Numbered from the stretch's first letter, positions 23,963 to 36,113 are shown. The stretch is DNA of 46,823 nucleotides from Lutibacter sp. (GCA_027449025.1 DAIDMK010000021.1:1-46823); one strand, 5' to 3'. Numbers and translations: made by a program. Notes: generated by a model from the sequence alone, not told the origin.

Positions 23963-24033
23963 TTAATTGTTATATATATATTCCGAAATTTAAAAGAAAA
24001 TCAACAATGTTATATTGAAACCATTATTAAAAC

Positions 24034-24071
24034 AAAAAAGCTGCCCGAAATTCATTTCGGGCAGCTTTTTT
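24034..24071. terminator. bidirectional terminator between the DUF2461 gene and secA
   Basis: A perfect 17-bp stem AAAAAAGCTGCCCGAAA/TTTCGGGCAGCTTTTTT with loop TTCA lies between the convergent genes, 19 bases from the secA stop. A- and T-runs at the arms allow it to act in both directions. Confidence 0.9.
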
Positions 24072-24089
24072 ATTCTTATGACTTTATGG

Positions 24090-27000
24090 TTATTCTACCA
24101 AAACCCAATCACCTTTATCAATTAAAGGAATTGCTTGTTTATATTTCACCGATTTATTTTCGCCAGACATTACATGCTTAATGGTCACCTGTTCATTTCG
24201 CCCAATTTTTCGCTCGGTGCGCACAATAGTTTCAACTACTTTTGGCTGTTGTGTTTGGTTTGTTTGTTGGTTTGGCAATGAGCTGCCATATTCTTCCTTA
24301 CTCAACTGAACTTTTTCACGTTTCTGTTCTCTTGCCGGTAAAACACGCGTTGCGTCTTGAGTTGGTAATTCGCCTTTAAATAAGAAAGATAAGACTTCTT
24401 TATTTATTGTGTCCAGCATTCCGTTAAACAGTTCAAAAGATTCGAATTTGTAAATTAAAAGCGGATCTTTTTGTTCATAAGTGGCATTTTGAACCGATTG
24501 TTTCAACTCATCCATTTGACGTAAATGATCTTTCCAGGTATCATCAATAATGGCAAGCGTAATATTTTTTTCAAAATCGGTTACCAGCTCTTTTCCGCCA
24601 GACTCATAGGCATCTTTTAAATTGGTAATTACTTTTAATTCTTTTGTGCCATCAGTAAAAGGAACTACAATTCGTTCATATTTATCTCCGTGATTTTCAT
24701 AAACATCCTTAATTACAGGAAAAGCCGCCTTTGCATTTTTTTCTAATTTTTCTTTATAATGTTTGTAAACCACATCAAAAAGTTGGTCGGTAAGTTCTTG
24801 TACTGTATCCGATTTAAATTTTTCTTCTTTGAAAGGTGGAGTTGTGGAAGAAAAACGAATCAATTCAAATTCGAAGTTCTGAAAATCATTTAGGAGTTTG
24901 TTTTCTCTCACCAATAAGTTACATGTATCATAAATCATATTTACGATATCTACCTGCAAGCGGTCTCCGTAAAGTGCGTGTCGACGACGCTTGTAAACTA
25001 CTTCTCTTTGAGAATTCATCACATCATCATATTCAAGCAAACGTTTACGAACGCCAAAGTTATTTTCTTCCACTTTGCGTTGTGCACGTTCAATGGATTT
25101 TGAAATCATGGAGTGTTGAATAACTTCACCTTCCTGAAGTCCCATTCTGTCCATCATTTTCGCAATACGTTCAGAACCGAACAATCGCATTAAATTGTCT
25201 TCTAACGACACATAAAATTGTGAAGAACCTGGGTCTCCCTGACGGCCAGCTCTACCTCGTAACTGACGGTCAACGCGACGTGAATCGTGGCGCTCAGTAC
25301 CCACAATGGCTAAACCACCAGCTTTTTTAACTTCATCGGAAAGTTTTATATCCGTACCACGACCAGCCATATTGGTGGCAATGGTTACAACGCCCGATTT
25401 TCCTGCTTCAGCAACAATGTCCGCTTCTCTTTTGTGCAGTTTGGCGTTTAATACATTGTGTTTAATTTTTCTAATGGTCAGCATTCGACCCAGTAATTCA
25501 GAAATTTCTACGGAGGTTGTTCCCACCAAAACCGGACGCCCTAAATTCACCAGATTTTCAATTTCTTCAATAACGGCGTTATATTTTTCACGCTTGGTTT
25601 TAAAAACCAAATCATCACGGTCATCACGGATTAAAGGTCTGTTGGTTGGAATTTCAATAACGTCCAATTTATAAATTTCCCAGAATTCACCTGCTTCAGT
25701 AACAGCAGTTCCAGTCATACCAGCCAATTTGCGGTACATTCTGAAATAATTTTGAAGCGTTACAGTGGCGTATGTTTGTGTGGCAGCCTCAATTTTTACA
25801 TTTTCTTTTGCTTCAATGGCTTGATGTAATCCGTCGGAATAACGACGGCCTTCCATAATACGGCCAGTTTGTTCATCAACAATTTTGATTTTATCTTCCA
25901 TAATCACATACTCAATATCTTTTTCAAATAAAGTGTATGCTTTAAGTAATTGATTCATGGTGTGGATTCGTTCACTTTTTATGCTGAAATCTCGATACAG
26001 TTCTTCTTTTTTCGCAGTTAAAATTTCAGGAGAATTGTTTTCATTTTCAAGATTTGCAATTTCTGTGCTTAAATCGGGTAAAATAAAGAAATTTTCATCA
26101 CCATCATCACCTGATAAGAAGGTAATTCCTTTGTCAGATAACTCGATGGAATTGTTTTTTTCATCAATCACAAAATACAACTCTTCGTCAATTTTGGGCA
26201 TTTCACGATTGTTATCCTGCATATAATAATTTTCCGTTTTTTGCAAGAGTTGTTTATTGCCTTCCTGACTTAAAAATTTAATTAAGGCTTTACTTTTTGG
26301 CAATCCTCTAAAAACACGAAGCAATAAAAATCCGCCTTCCTTGGTATCGCCTTCACTAATTAATTTTTTTGCTTCCGCTAAAACTGCTGTTAAATAATTT
26401 CTTTGGATGGTTACAATTCTGTCAACACTTGGCTTTAGCTCATTAAATTCGTGTCGATCGGCATTTGCAGTTGCGCCAGAAATAATTAAAGGAGTACGGG
26501 CATCATCAATTAAAACGGAATCGACCTCATCCACAATGGCAAAATTTGGCGGACGTTGCACCAAATCGTTTGGTGAATGCGCCATATTATCACGTAAATA
26601 ATCGAAACCAAACTCGTTATTTGTCCCGTAGGTAATATCGGCATTGTAGGCTTTTCTTCGTGCATCAGAATTTGGTTCGTGGTGGTCTATACAATCAACT
26701 CTTAATCCGTGGAATTCAAAAATTGGTCCCATCCATGCGGCATCACGTTTTGCCAAATAATCATTTACAGTTACCAAATGCACGCCTTTTCCGGTAAGTG
26801 CATTTAAATAAACAGGCAATGTGGAAACCAATGTTTTTCCTTCCCCTGTCATCATTTCGGCAATTTTACCTTGATGTAACACAGATCCACCGATAAGTTG
26901 TACGTCATAAGGAATCATGTCCCAGGTTACTTCCTTTCCTTGTGCATCCCATTTATTTGCCCAGATGGCTTTGTCATTTTCAAGAACAATATTATCTCTT

Positions 27001-27425
27001 GTTGCTGAAAGCTCGCGATCAAATGGGGTTGCTGTAACTGTAAGGAATTTATTTTGGGTAAAGCGCTTGGCAGTTTCTTTAACAACTGCAAATGCTTCGG
27101 GCATAATTTCATTTAAAGTTTTTTCTGAAGCATGGTATAAATCGTCTTCCAGATTGTCAATTTCACCATAAATCTCTTCTTTTCTATCGATGTTTGCATC
27201 TATTACTTCCTCTTTTAATTTATTAATTTTTGAAGTAAATTCGCTAGTGTCATCTGTTATTTTTTGCTTAAAGAAAGTCGTCTTTTCTCTTAATTGATCG
27301 TTTGTCAGGTTTGTAATTTCCTTTTCAAAAGCATTGACTTTAGCAACAATTGGCTGTAGTAACGCCAAATCTTTTTTATTTTTATCTCCAACAAAAATTT
27401 TAAGGACTGAATTTATGATACTCAT
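24090..27425 (-). CDS. secA: preprotein translocase ATPase SecA
   Basis: This 1111-residue motor pushes preproteins through SecYEG. NBD1 has the Walker [14 protein letters not shown] near residues 191-203, [11 protein letters not shown], and the DEVDSVLID Walker B block near 298-306. The pre-protein cross-linking domain follows. NBD2 carries [31 protein letters not shown] and [14 protein letters not shown]. It is about 200 residues longer than E. coli SecA because of insertions (for example 335-480), as usual in Bacteroidota. The C-terminal CxCx8CH zinc/SecB motif is absent; the tail is Gln/Thr-rich and ends in DKGDWVLVE. Confidence 0.97.
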   Translation of the reverse strand: MSIINSVLKIFVGDKNKKDLALLQPIVAKVNAFEKEITNLTNDQLREKTTFFKQKITDDTSEFTSKINKLKEEVIDANIDRKEEIYGEIDNLEDDLYHASEKTLNEIMPEAFAVVKETAKRFTQNKFLTVTATPFDRELSATRDNIVLENDKAIWANKWDAQGKEVTWDMIPYDVQLIGGSVLHQGKIAEMMTGEGKTLVSTLPVYLNALTGKGVHLVTVNDYLAKRDAAWMGPIFEFHGLRVDCIDHHEPNSDARRKAYNADITYGTNNEFGFDYLRDNMAHSPNDLVQRPPNFAIVDEVDSVLIDDARTPLIISGATANADRHEFNELKPSVDRIVTIQRNYLTAVLAEAKKLISEGDTKEGGFLLLRVFRGLPKSKALIKFLSQEGNKQLLQKTENYYMQDNNREMPKIDEELYFVIDEKNNSIELSDKGITFLSGDDGDENFFILPDLSTEIANLENENNSPEILTAKKEELYRDFSIKSERIHTMNQLLKAYTLFEKDIEYVIMEDKIKIVDEQTGRIMEGRRYSDGLHQAIEAKENVKIEAATQTYATVTLQNYFRMYRKLAGMTGTAVTEAGEFWEIYKLDVIEIPTNRPLIRDDRDDLVFKTKREKYNAVIEEIENLVNLGRPVLVGTTSVEISELLGRMLTIRKIKHNVLNAKLHKREADIVAEAGKSGVVTIATNMAGRGTDIKLSDEVKKAGGLAIVGTERHDSRRVDRQLRGRAGRQGDPGSSQFYVSLEDNLMRLFGSERIAKMMDRMGLQEGEVIQHSMISKSIERAQRKVEENNFGVRKRLLEYDDVMNSQREVVYKRRRHALYGDRLQVDIVNMIYDTCNLLVRENKLLNDFQNFEFELIRFSSTTPPFKEEKFKSDTVQELTDQLFDVVYKHYKEKLEKNAKAAFPVIKDVYENHGDKYERIVVPFTDGTKELKVITNLKDAYESGGKELVTDFEKNITLAIIDDTWKDHLRQMDELKQSVQNATYEQKDPLLIYKFESFELFNGMLDTINKEVLSFLFKGELPTQDATRVLPAREQKREKVQLSKEEYGSSLPNQQTNQTQQPKVVETIVRTERKIGRNEQVTIKHVMSGENKSVKYKQAIPLIDKGDWVLVE

Positions 27426-27561
27426 AATATAGGTGTCAAATTTTATAATAATTACACGTAAAATTACGGTAATTTAAATTGTTATTTAATAGGTGGTAAA
27501 GTTAATTTTTTTAATGTTAAATTGTTTTAAATCTGTCTTAAATTATATTTGATTAAGCAAA

Positions 27562-27587
27562 AAAAAAGTCTCGCTAGAGACTTTTTT
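27562..27587 (-). terminator. terminator of the DUF2795 gene
   Basis: An 11-bp stem AAAAAAGTCTC/GAGACTTTTTT with loop GCTA begins 15 bases beyond the stop of the minus-strand DUF2795 gene. T-runs on both strands would let it act either way. Confidence 0.8.
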
Positions 27588-27601
27588 AGATCGTTTATTT
27601 C

Positions 27602-27823
27602 TTAATATTCATCTTCGTTCCAAAGATAATCTTCTTCTGAAGGGTAATCGGGCCAAATTTCGATGATAGATTCAAAATTTTCCTCCTCATCTTCAATTTC
27701 TTGAAGATTTTCTACAACTTCTAAAGGGGCTCCAGTCCTAATCGCATAATCAATTAATTCGTCTTTTGTTGCAGGCCATGGCGCATCTGCTAAATATGAT
27801 GCTAATTCTAATGTCCAATACAT
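27602..27823 (-). CDS. DUF2795 domain protein
   Basis: This 73-residue acidic protein opens with WTLELASYLADAPWPATKDELIDYAIRTG, the DUF2795 pattern: a helix pair with P-W-P-A-T-K-x-E-L. It ends with an acidic, aromatic tail (EIWPDYPSEEDYLW). It is small, cytoplasmic and highly conserved in Bacteroidota; no function is established to my knowledge. It lies 88 bases downstream of the adenosyltransferase gene on the same strand. Confidence 0.85.
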   Translation of the reverse strand: MYWTLELASYLADAPWPATKDELIDYAIRTGAPLEVVENLQEIEDEEENFESIIEIWPDYPSEEDYLWNEDEY

Positions 27824-27911
27824 AACTTTCTCGTATTAAATTTTTGCAAAAATAATTTTTTTACTTAACTGGGCAAGCTATTTCTCCTTTTATTTCAAAA
27901 TAAAAAAGAAC

Positions 27912-28487
27912 TTAATTTATTTTCTCAGGAATCCAGGGAATTTCTTCGACTTGATTGTCAATTGTCAACTTTCGTGCCAGCATAAATAGATAGTCGGAAA
28001 GTCGGTTTAAATACATCAAAATTTGCGGATTTATGGTGCTTTCGTCGCTTAATTGTGTGGTAATTCGCTCGGCTCTTCTGCAAATGCAACGCGCAATATG
28101 ACAGAATGACACCGTGGTATGGCCGCCCGGTAAAATGAAATGTGTCATTGGCGGTAAAGATTCGTTCATTTGGTCGATTTCACTTTCCAAAAGCGCAACA
28201 GACTCCTCACTTACTTTATTGATATTTAAGCGTTCTTTTCCGCTTTTTAGGATTTCCTTTTCTGGTGGTGTAGCCAACATAGACCCCAAAGTGAACAATT
28301 CATTTTGAATTTTTAATAGAATTTTCGCGGTATGTAGGTCAATTTTTTGGTCACGAATCAATCCGATATACGAATTTAATTCATCTATAGTGCCGTAGGC
28401 TTCTATCCTTAAATGATATTTTGGCACCCTCATTCCTCCAAAAAGAGAAGTTTTGCCTTTATCTCCGGTTTTTGTATAAATTTTCAT
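27912..28487 (-). CDS. cob(I)yrinic acid a,c-diamide adenosyltransferase (PduO type)
   Basis: This 191-residue enzyme adds the 5'-deoxyadenosyl group of ATP to cob(I)alamin to make adenosylcobalamin. The ATP-binding N-terminus is KIYTKTGDKGKTSLFGG (residues 2-18); the usual G-T-T is G-K-T here. RIEAYGTIDELNSYIG near 27-42 and FILPGG near 121 follow. CHIARCICRRAER near 133-145 contains the conserved Arg and Glu of the active site. It implies use of B12-dependent enzymes such as methylmalonyl-CoA mutase. It is trimeric in known homologues. Confidence 0.93.
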   Translation of the reverse strand: MKIYTKTGDKGKTSLFGGMRVPKYHLRIEAYGTIDELNSYIGLIRDQKIDLHTAKILLKIQNELFTLGSMLATPPEKEILKSGKERLNINKVSEESVALLESEIDQMNESLPPMTHFILPGGHTTVSFCHIARCICRRAERITTQLSDESTINPQILMYLNRLSDYLFMLARKLTIDNQVEEIPWIPEKIN

Positions 28488-28604
28488 CTGTTTAAATATT
28501 ATTTTTTAGCGGTAACAGCTGCAGTTCGCTATTAATCATTCAACTGTGTATCAAAATTAGTTATGCTCGGTTCATCCTGCAAATTAACTAATTTTTATGT
28601 GAGT

Positions 28605-29387
28605 TTAATAAACTCTGATTGTGAAATGCTGTTTTTTTTGTTCTTTTCTAAAAAATACCATTCCCCAAAAAAACGTGTTGACTGTGATGCTTACTTTTGG
28701 ATGATTTTTTATTTCCTTCCAAGCCAGTTGCATTTCAGAAGACCAATAGATATCATCAAAAATAAAAATAGAATTATTATGGACAGTTTTTAGGCATTCA
28801 TTAAAGTATTTGAGCGTTGGTTCTTTTTGATGATTGCCATCAAAATAAATTAAATCATAGTGTTTATCTGCTAAAACAGCCGAAAGTGACTCATTGAAAC
28901 TCCCAACAACCAACTGAATGTTGTTTAATTGATTTGCTTTGAACATTTCTTTTGCCATTTGCGCTGTGTTTTCACAACCTTCAAGGGTAACAATTTCAGC
29001 TTCAGGATTTCCAATACTCAAAACAGAAGTTCCTAATCCTACTGAAGTTCCTATTTCAAGCATATTTTTGGGATTGAAATAGTCTATCATACGTAATAAA
29101 AGCGCTGACTTATTTTTGCTTATTCCAGCTATTTTTGCGATATCACACACCTTTCGTTCGTTGCTTTTAAAAACCGAAGAACCTTTGCCATAATCGGTAA
29201 TTAGGATGCTGTTTTTATTGGAATATAGAGATTTTTGAATTTTGTAAAATGCCTTCATTTTGGTCGGATTCGTATGTCCATTAAAACATTTGGTCGTTAA
29301 ATCGTAAACAAATGGGGAGTGCACGCCGTGTTTATTTGTTGATGCGAGTAAAAATGCAATAAATGACCTAATTTTAAACCATTTCAT
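28605..29387 (-). CDS. class I SAM-dependent methyltransferase
   Basis: This 260-residue protein has a Rossmann-fold methyltransferase core at about residues 80-240. Motif I is MLEIGTSVGLGTSVLSIG near 104-121 and the acidic loop is VTLEGCENTAQMAKE near 129. YDLIYFDGNH near 177-186 resembles the metal-binding Asp of catechol-O-methyltransferase-like (family 3) enzymes. The N-terminal 75 residues (HGVHSPFVYDLTTKCF) are typical of a Bacteroidota-specific group. Substrate unknown. It faces divergently away from the capsule-export genes. Confidence 0.85.
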   Translation of the reverse strand: MKWFKIRSFIAFLLASTNKHGVHSPFVYDLTTKCFNGHTNPTKMKAFYKIQKSLYSNKNSILITDYGKGSSVFKSNERKVCDIAKIAGISKNKSALLLRMIDYFNPKNMLEIGTSVGLGTSVLSIGNPEAEIVTLEGCENTAQMAKEMFKANQLNNIQLVVGSFNESLSAVLADKHYDLIYFDGNHQKEPTLKYFNECLKTVHNNSIFIFDDIYWSSEMQLAWKEIKNHPKVSITVNTFFWGMVFFRKEQKKQHFTIRVY

Positions 29388-29446
29388 GACAAGTCAATTT
29401 TAATGCGAAAATAGTTGAAAAATTATTTTAATAAGCTATTTAAAAT

Positions 29447-29454
29447 TATATTTG
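29447..29454 (+). promoter_or_regulatory. putative -7 element of the polysaccharide-export operon
   Basis: TATATTTG matches TAnnTTTG and lies 21 bases before the ATG at 29476, which predicts a short leader. No -33 element at proper spacing was found. Confidence 0.4.
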
Positions 29455-29475
29455 TCCTAGACTGATGAATTTTTT

Positions 29476-30246
29476 ATGAAGAAATTTTTTTTATTTGCGG
29501 CAGTATTAAGTCTGCTATCATCCTGTATTTCAACGAAAAAAGTAACCTCTTTTCAAGGTGAACCGATCAGTAAATCGGAAATTACCAAATTAAATAGTGA
29601 ACCTTATCGTTTACAGGTAAATGATATTTTATATATCGATATTAAAGCAGAAAATCAAGAGCTTGTGACGCTTTTTAAAAATAGCGCTTCGGGCGGTGCT
29701 GGTACCGGTGGACTTTATTTTAGTGGATATTCCATTGACAGTCACGGAAATATAAGAATTCCTTATATAGGTGAAGTCAATGTTTTGGGCTATACAGAAA
29801 AAGAAACCAGAGAAAAATTAGAAGTTGAATTGGGCAAGTTTTTAAAGAATCCAGAAAATGTCTTTGTTACGGTAAAATTGGGTGGTATCAATTTTATTGT
29901 CACTGGTGAAGTGGGGTCGCCTGGAACAAAAAACTTGGCTCAAAATCAGGTTTCTATTATTGATGCCATTGCCAACTCAGGACAAATTTCTATTTATGGA
30001 GACCGCGAGAATGTATTAATTATTAGAAAATCGCTTGATGGGGTTAAAAAATACAAAATAAATATGAATGAAATTTCCATATTTGAATCGGAAAATTTCT
30101 ACATTCAGCCCAATGACATTATTTATGTGGCGCCCTTAAAACAAAAATCTTGGGGAATTGGAACTACTGGTTTACAAGCGTTTACAACAGTTGTTTCGGT
30201 ATTGTCTTTTATAGTAACCTCTGTTTTATTAGTCAAAAATATATAA
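29476..30246 (+). CDS. polysaccharide biosynthesis/export lipoprotein (Wza-like)
   Basis: This 256-residue protein has a lipoprotein signal peptide with the lipobox LLSSC (Cys 17). The Poly_export domain covers about residues 40-135 (PYRLQVNDILYIDI, then GYSIDSHGNIRIPYIGEVNVLGYT), followed by one SLBB domain (about 140-225, FIVTGEVGSPGTKNL). A C-terminal hydrophobic helix (233-254) would cross the outer membrane as in Wza. It forms the outer-membrane export channel for capsule or exopolysaccharide with the Wzc-like kinase that starts six bases after its stop. Confidence 0.92.
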   Translation: MKKFFLFAAVLSLLSSCISTKKVTSFQGEPISKSEITKLNSEPYRLQVNDILYIDIKAENQELVTLFKNSASGGAGTGGLYFSGYSIDSHGNIRIPYIGEVNVLGYTEKETREKLEVELGKFLKNPENVFVTVKLGGINFIVTGEVGSPGTKNLAQNQVSIIDAIANSGQISIYGDRENVLIIRKSLDGVKKYKINMNEISIFESENFYIQPNDIIYVAPLKQKSWGIGTTGLQAFTTVVSVLSFIVTSVLLVKNI

Positions 30247-30252
30247 TAATTT

Positions 30253-32712
30253 ATGGATAATAAATTCAAATTTATTGAAAATCCAAGTGAGCAAATCTCG
30301 AACATTAAAGATTATTTATTTAGAATTTTAGCCAATTGGAAATGGTTTGTTGCAACAATTGCCATTGCGATTGCCATTGCTTATTTTATCAATATTTCCA
30401 CCCAACGAATTTATGGGTTAAAAACAACCATTGCCGTAAACGAAAAACAAAACCCGCTATTTTCCTCGGGAACCAACATTGCATTTAACTGGGGTGGCGT
30501 AAGTGATAAAGTTGAATCCATAAGGAAAGCCTTAACTTCCAGATCGCACAATGAAAAAGTAATTAAAAGAATCCATTTTTATATTGATTATTTGAAAGAT
30601 GGCAGCTTTAGAAGAGAAGATGTTTATGGCGAAACGCCTTTTACGCTAAAATTGCAGCCAAATCAATATCAATTGTTAAACACTTTAATAAAAATTGAAT
30701 TTATAGGGAATGATCGTTTTCAACTGTCGGTTGATTTCAACAGTAAGGAAACATATAAATTGAACAATTACAAAGATGAGACACAAATTGATTTTGAAGG
30801 TAATTTAAAACCTTTTTCAAAAGTATTTTTGATTGATGAATACATAAACTTACCTTTTTTAAAGGCTCAGATTGAAACTAAAAATAATACAAAAAATTTA
30901 AAGGGACAATCATTTTACATTCAGCTTCGATCGATTAACCAAGTAGCCAGCGAATATCAAAATGTGAGGGCAACCGGACTTTCAGGCACTTCTTTAATTG
31001 AATTGAGCTTGTCGGGTCCAAATAAAAACAGACTAGTTGATTATTTAAATGAAACCGTTATTGTTTTATCTGAATTGGAATTGGAACAAAAAACCAATTA
31101 TGCCAGAAGCACAAAGGAATTTATTGACGCCCAGTTTAGAAATACTTCAGACAGTTTAAAATTAATTGAAGACAATATAGGGAAGTTTAAGCAGGAAAAT
31201 GAAATTTACCAATTATCGGCAGAAGGCGGCGAAATTTTTTCACAAACACTAAGCTTGGATAAATTGCAAGAGCGATTGGGAGACAGGATTGCCTATTTCA
31301 ATAATTTGGAAAATTATATAAAAACACATTCAGATTTTACCAATATTCCTGCACCAGCAATCATTAATATAGAGGATGGTTCCATTGCTGGCATGGTGGG
31401 AAAATTAACAGAACTCTCCATTAGAAAGGAAAAATTGTCAAAAGAAGTTACCGCAAATCATCCTTCATTAAAAGCGGTTGAGCAAGAGGTTGAAACAACT
31501 AGAAGCGTATTGCTTGAAAATCTTTCCTCCTTAAAAAAGGAAACTAAAATTACCCTGAATAACAGCAGAAATCGTTTGAGTAATTATAATTATGAACTCA
31601 ATAAACTTCCGGGTAAGGAACAAAAATTATTGAATTTTCAACGAAAATATAGTTTAACTGAATCTAATTATGTTTTCTTGATGCAGAAACGTTATGAAGC
31701 AGATATTGCAATTGCTTCAACGGTTTCAGATATTTCAGTGTTGGATACGGCAAAAGACACCGGACAAGAATCTATTTTGCCGAGAACGGAATTTAATTAT
31801 ATGGTGGCGCTGCTTTTAGGAACCATTTTTCCGTTATTTCTGATTATTGCAAAAGAAGTTTTGGATACCCGAATTCACACTACGGAAGATATTGAGAAAA
31901 TTTCGCCAATACCCGTTTTAGGGGTTGTGGGGAACAATGGCTCTGATGATAATTTGGCGGTATTTGCGAAACCGAAATCGGGTATAGCTGAATCATTTAG
32001 GGCACTGCGTTCAAACATTCAGTTTTTATTTACAAGAAGTACCAAAGACAAATGTAAAACCATTCTCGTAACTTCATCCGTAAGTGGAGAGGGCAAAACA
32101 TTTGTTTCAATAAATATGGCCACAGTTTTTGCGGTGGGAGGTAAAAAAACAATTTTGGTTGGAATGGATTTGCGCAAACCTAAAATATATAATGATTTTG
32201 AAGTTTCCAATGAAAAAGGCGTGGTAAATTATTTAATAGGAGAAGAGAATATAGAGGCAATAATCCAAAAAACCAAGATACCCAATTTGGATGTTATTAT
32301 TGCCGGTCCAGTACCTCCAAATCCTTCAGAATTATTGATTGGTTCGGCAACTGATGAATTGTTAAGCAGTTTAAAAGAAATCTATGATTATATTATTTTA
32401 GATACGCCTCCAATAGGATTGGTAAGTGATGCTGTTGAGTTGTTGAAATATGCAGATTCTACGCTTTATATTGTCAGACAAAACTATTCCCAAAAAGGGA
32501 TGCTTAAAATGATTAACGAAAAATATGTTAAAGATGAAATTACCAACGTCAGTATGGTTTTGAACGATTTTACCATGAAATTGCGTTACGGTGGCTATGG
32601 CAATGGCTATGGCTATGGCTACGGCTATGGAAAATACGCCAATGGTTATGGGGGTGACAGTACTGTACCTAAATCATTCTTTAAAAATATTTTCAAAAGG
32701 AAGAAAGCGTAA
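30253..32712 (+). CDS. Wzc-like polysaccharide co-polymerase / tyrosine autokinase
   Basis: This 819-residue inner-membrane protein controls chain length and export of surface polysaccharide. TM1 is near residues 30-50 and TM2 near 512-533. Between them lies the periplasmic Wzz domain with long coiled-coil helices (about 290-470). The cytoplasmic BY-kinase has Walker A SSVSGEGKTF near 610-619, Walker A' ILVGMDLRKPK near 635-645 and Walker B YIILDTPPIG near 714-723. The C-terminal tyrosine cluster is an unusual G-Y repeat (GYGNGYGYGYGYGKY, near 780-795). Only one exporter gene accompanies it; no wzx, wzy or transferase genes are adjacent. Confidence 0.93.
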   Translation: MDNKFKFIENPSEQISNIKDYLFRILANWKWFVATIAIAIAIAYFINISTQRIYGLKTTIAVNEKQNPLFSSGTNIAFNWGGVSDKVESIRKALTSRSHNEKVIKRIHFYIDYLKDGSFRREDVYGETPFTLKLQPNQYQLLNTLIKIEFIGNDRFQLSVDFNSKETYKLNNYKDETQIDFEGNLKPFSKVFLIDEYINLPFLKAQIETKNNTKNLKGQSFYIQLRSINQVASEYQNVRATGLSGTSLIELSLSGPNKNRLVDYLNETVIVLSELELEQKTNYARSTKEFIDAQFRNTSDSLKLIEDNIGKFKQENEIYQLSAEGGEIFSQTLSLDKLQERLGDRIAYFNNLENYIKTHSDFTNIPAPAIINIEDGSIAGMVGKLTELSIRKEKLSKEVTANHPSLKAVEQEVETTRSVLLENLSSLKKETKITLNNSRNRLSNYNYELNKLPGKEQKLLNFQRKYSLTESNYVFLMQKRYEADIAIASTVSDISVLDTAKDTGQESILPRTEFNYMVALLLGTIFPLFLIIAKEVLDTRIHTTEDIEKISPIPVLGVVGNNGSDDNLAVFAKPKSGIAESFRALRSNIQFLFTRSTKDKCKTILVTSSVSGEGKTFVSINMATVFAVGGKKTILVGMDLRKPKIYNDFEVSNEKGVVNYLIGEENIEAIIQKTKIPNLDVIIAGPVPPNPSELLIGSATDELLSSLKEIYDYIILDTPPIGLVSDAVELLKYADSTLYIVRQNYSQKGMLKMINEKYVKDEITNVSMVLNDFTMKLRYGGYGNGYGYGYGYGKYANGYGGDSTVPKSFFKNIFKRKKA

Positions 32713-32781
32713 ATCAAATTATAAATGATAATTCAAAATAGATAAATCATAAATTTATAATGCTACGCTAAAAAACAAAAA

Positions 32782-32805
32782 AAAGCCTGCCAATCGGCAG
32801 GCTTT
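32782..32805. terminator. bidirectional terminator
   Basis: A 10-bp stem AAAGCCTGCC/GGCAGGCTTT with loop AATC is preceded by a long A-run. It sits between the convergent kinase and ABC-F genes. The A-run makes it strongest for the minus-strand ABC-F gene. Confidence 0.85.
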
Positions 32806-32822
32806 AACTTATAAAGAAATAA

Positions 32823-34454
<1,632 letters not shown>

Positions 34455-34474
34455 TTAAGTTTTTAAAATTTTTG

Positions 34475-34482
34475 CAAAAGTA
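34475..34482 (-). promoter_or_regulatory. putative -7 element of the ABC-F gene
   Basis: Read on the minus strand this is TACTTTTG, a match to TAnnTTTG, 26 bases before the ABC-F start. The -33 match is poor. Confidence 0.4.
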
Positions 34483-34721
34483 GTGAAATAGATTAACAAT
34501 AAAATAGCAAACGAAAAGTTAATTTTTGGGTTAAAAAATATTTTCTGGCACATTTAACACCTCATTAACAAGATGGCTAAATAGATGTATGTATTTTTGT
34601 TTCAATTAACTTTTGTGATATGGGCTTAATGCAAATTCGACACCAACACGAATAATGTTAAGCGATTTTCACCGCCTGCAATAGACAGGTATGACCAATA
34701 TAAAAGAAAAAATATCAATAT

Positions 34722-36113
34722 ATGAAATACATTATCTATGGCATATTAGTATTTTTAACTTTTGGTTGTGAAAAAACCAATGAGAATGTCATTACTTCTT
34801 TTGGCGGACAAATAATCAATCCGAAAACAGATTATGTGTTGTTTTTAAAAGATGAGAAAATTTTGGACACAATCCTGCTTGATAAAAACAACAGATTTTT
34901 AAAGGAAATTCCTTCACTTCAAGAAGGTTTGTACACTTTTAAGCACGGAACAGAATTCCAATATGTTTATCTTGAACCATCAGATAGTATTTTGGTGCGA
35001 CTAAATACTTGGGATTTTGATCATTCACTAGTTTTTAGCGGGAAAGGAAGTGCTAAAAATGAACTTTTAATCACATTGTTTTTACAAAATGAAAAGGAGG
35101 AAAGAATGATGTACCGTAATTTTAATTTGGAGGAAAATGCTTTTCAAGCTAAAATTGATTCAATTTCTAAAGAAAGATTTGCCATTTATCATGATTTTTT
35201 TCAAAATGAAGTTTCTGTTTCAAAAGGATTCATAAAATTAACAAATACGGCCATTCAATTTCCATTGTACAGATTAAAGGAAGTATATCCTTATTACCAT
35301 AAAGGTTTTTTTGATCTAAAAGGAATTGAAAAAGTTTCTGAGAAATTTTACAATTACCGACATAAAATAAGTTTAAATGAAAAAGATTTGGTTTCATTTT
35401 ACCCTTATCAAAACTATGTGGTCAGCTATTTGTACAACATTAGTTACCAGCTTAAAGAAAAGGATAGCACCAAAAATGATATTACTGTAAATCTATTGAA
35501 TGCCATTAACGAGCATATTACAGCAGGGGATTTTAAAAATAGCTTGCTAAAAAGAATTATAGTGAGTGATTTGCTGAAAAGTGAATCGATTTGCCAGATT
35601 AATGAAGAAGCATTAAATGTATTTTTAACAAATTGCACCAATAAAGAATATGTTGAACAGGTTAGCAATTTGGTAAAGGACTGTACTAAAATACCGAAAG
35701 AGGGACCACTTCATAATTTTGATGTTATTTCCTACAATAGTGTTCCGTTAAAAATAAATGAAGTTATTAAAAATAAAAATGCAGTGATTTATTTTTGGTC
35801 AACAGCATATATTTCTACCGATTATTTGGCTAATCGTATAAAATATTTAGAGAAAAAGTATCCTGACTTGCTGTTTGTTGGTATTAATATGCAAAATCCT
35901 CCACAAAATTTAACGGCAGATACATACTTAAAATTAATGGATATCAATAAACAATACACGCTGTCAAAAGATAGTTATGCACATAATTATTTAAGCAGTA
36001 ACTATCCGCGTACCATTATAATAAACGATGAAGGAATTGTTAAAAATGGTTTTATCAATCTGGATTCCAAAAGGTTAGATTTGGAATTAATTAATTTGGC
36101 ATTAAACAATTGA
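34722..36113 (+). CDS. TlpA-like lipoprotein without the CxxC motif
   Basis: This 463-residue protein has a lipoprotein signal with lipobox FGC (Cys 16). Residues 25-110 resemble the DUF4369-like N-terminal domain of Bacteroidota thiol-disulphide proteins. A helical middle follows. From about residue 345 there is a thioredoxin-like fold: NAVIYFWSTAYISTDYL, LLFVGINM and NYPRTIIINDEG. Where TlpA proteins have W-C-x-x-C this one reads W-S-T-A-Y, so the redox cysteines are missing. It is therefore probably a binding or scaffold protein rather than a reductase. A function is not known. Confidence 0.75.
   Translation: MKYIIYGILVFLTFGCEKTNENVITSFGGQIINPKTDYVLFLKDEKILDTILLDKNNRFLKEIPSLQEGLYTFKHGTEFQYVYLEPSDSILVRLNTWDFDHSLVFSGKGSAKNELLITLFLQNEKEERMMYRNFNLEENAFQAKIDSISKERFAIYHDFFQNEVSVSKGFIKLTNTAIQFPLYRLKEVYPYYHKGFFDLKGIEKVSEKFYNYRHKISLNEKDLVSFYPYQNYVVSYLYNISYQLKEKDSTKNDITVNLLNAINEHITAGDFKNSLLKRIIVSDLLKSESICQINEEALNVFLTNCTNKEYVEQVSNLVKDCTKIPKEGPLHNFDVISYNSVPLKINEVIKNKNAVIYFWSTAYISTDYLANRIKYLEKKYPDLLFVGINMQNPPQNLTADTYLKLMDINKQYTLSKDSYAHNYLSSNYPRTIIINDEGIVKNGFINLDSKRLDLELINLALNN

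Noticed and set aside
23915-24181. Plus-strand open frame of 88 codons
   Set aside because: It runs over an intergenic repeat, the terminator at 24034 and the end of secA; no coding character.
25306-25674. Plus-strand open frame of 122 codons opposite secA
   Set aside because: It lies wholly antisense to conserved SecA motifs and has a composition typical of shadows.
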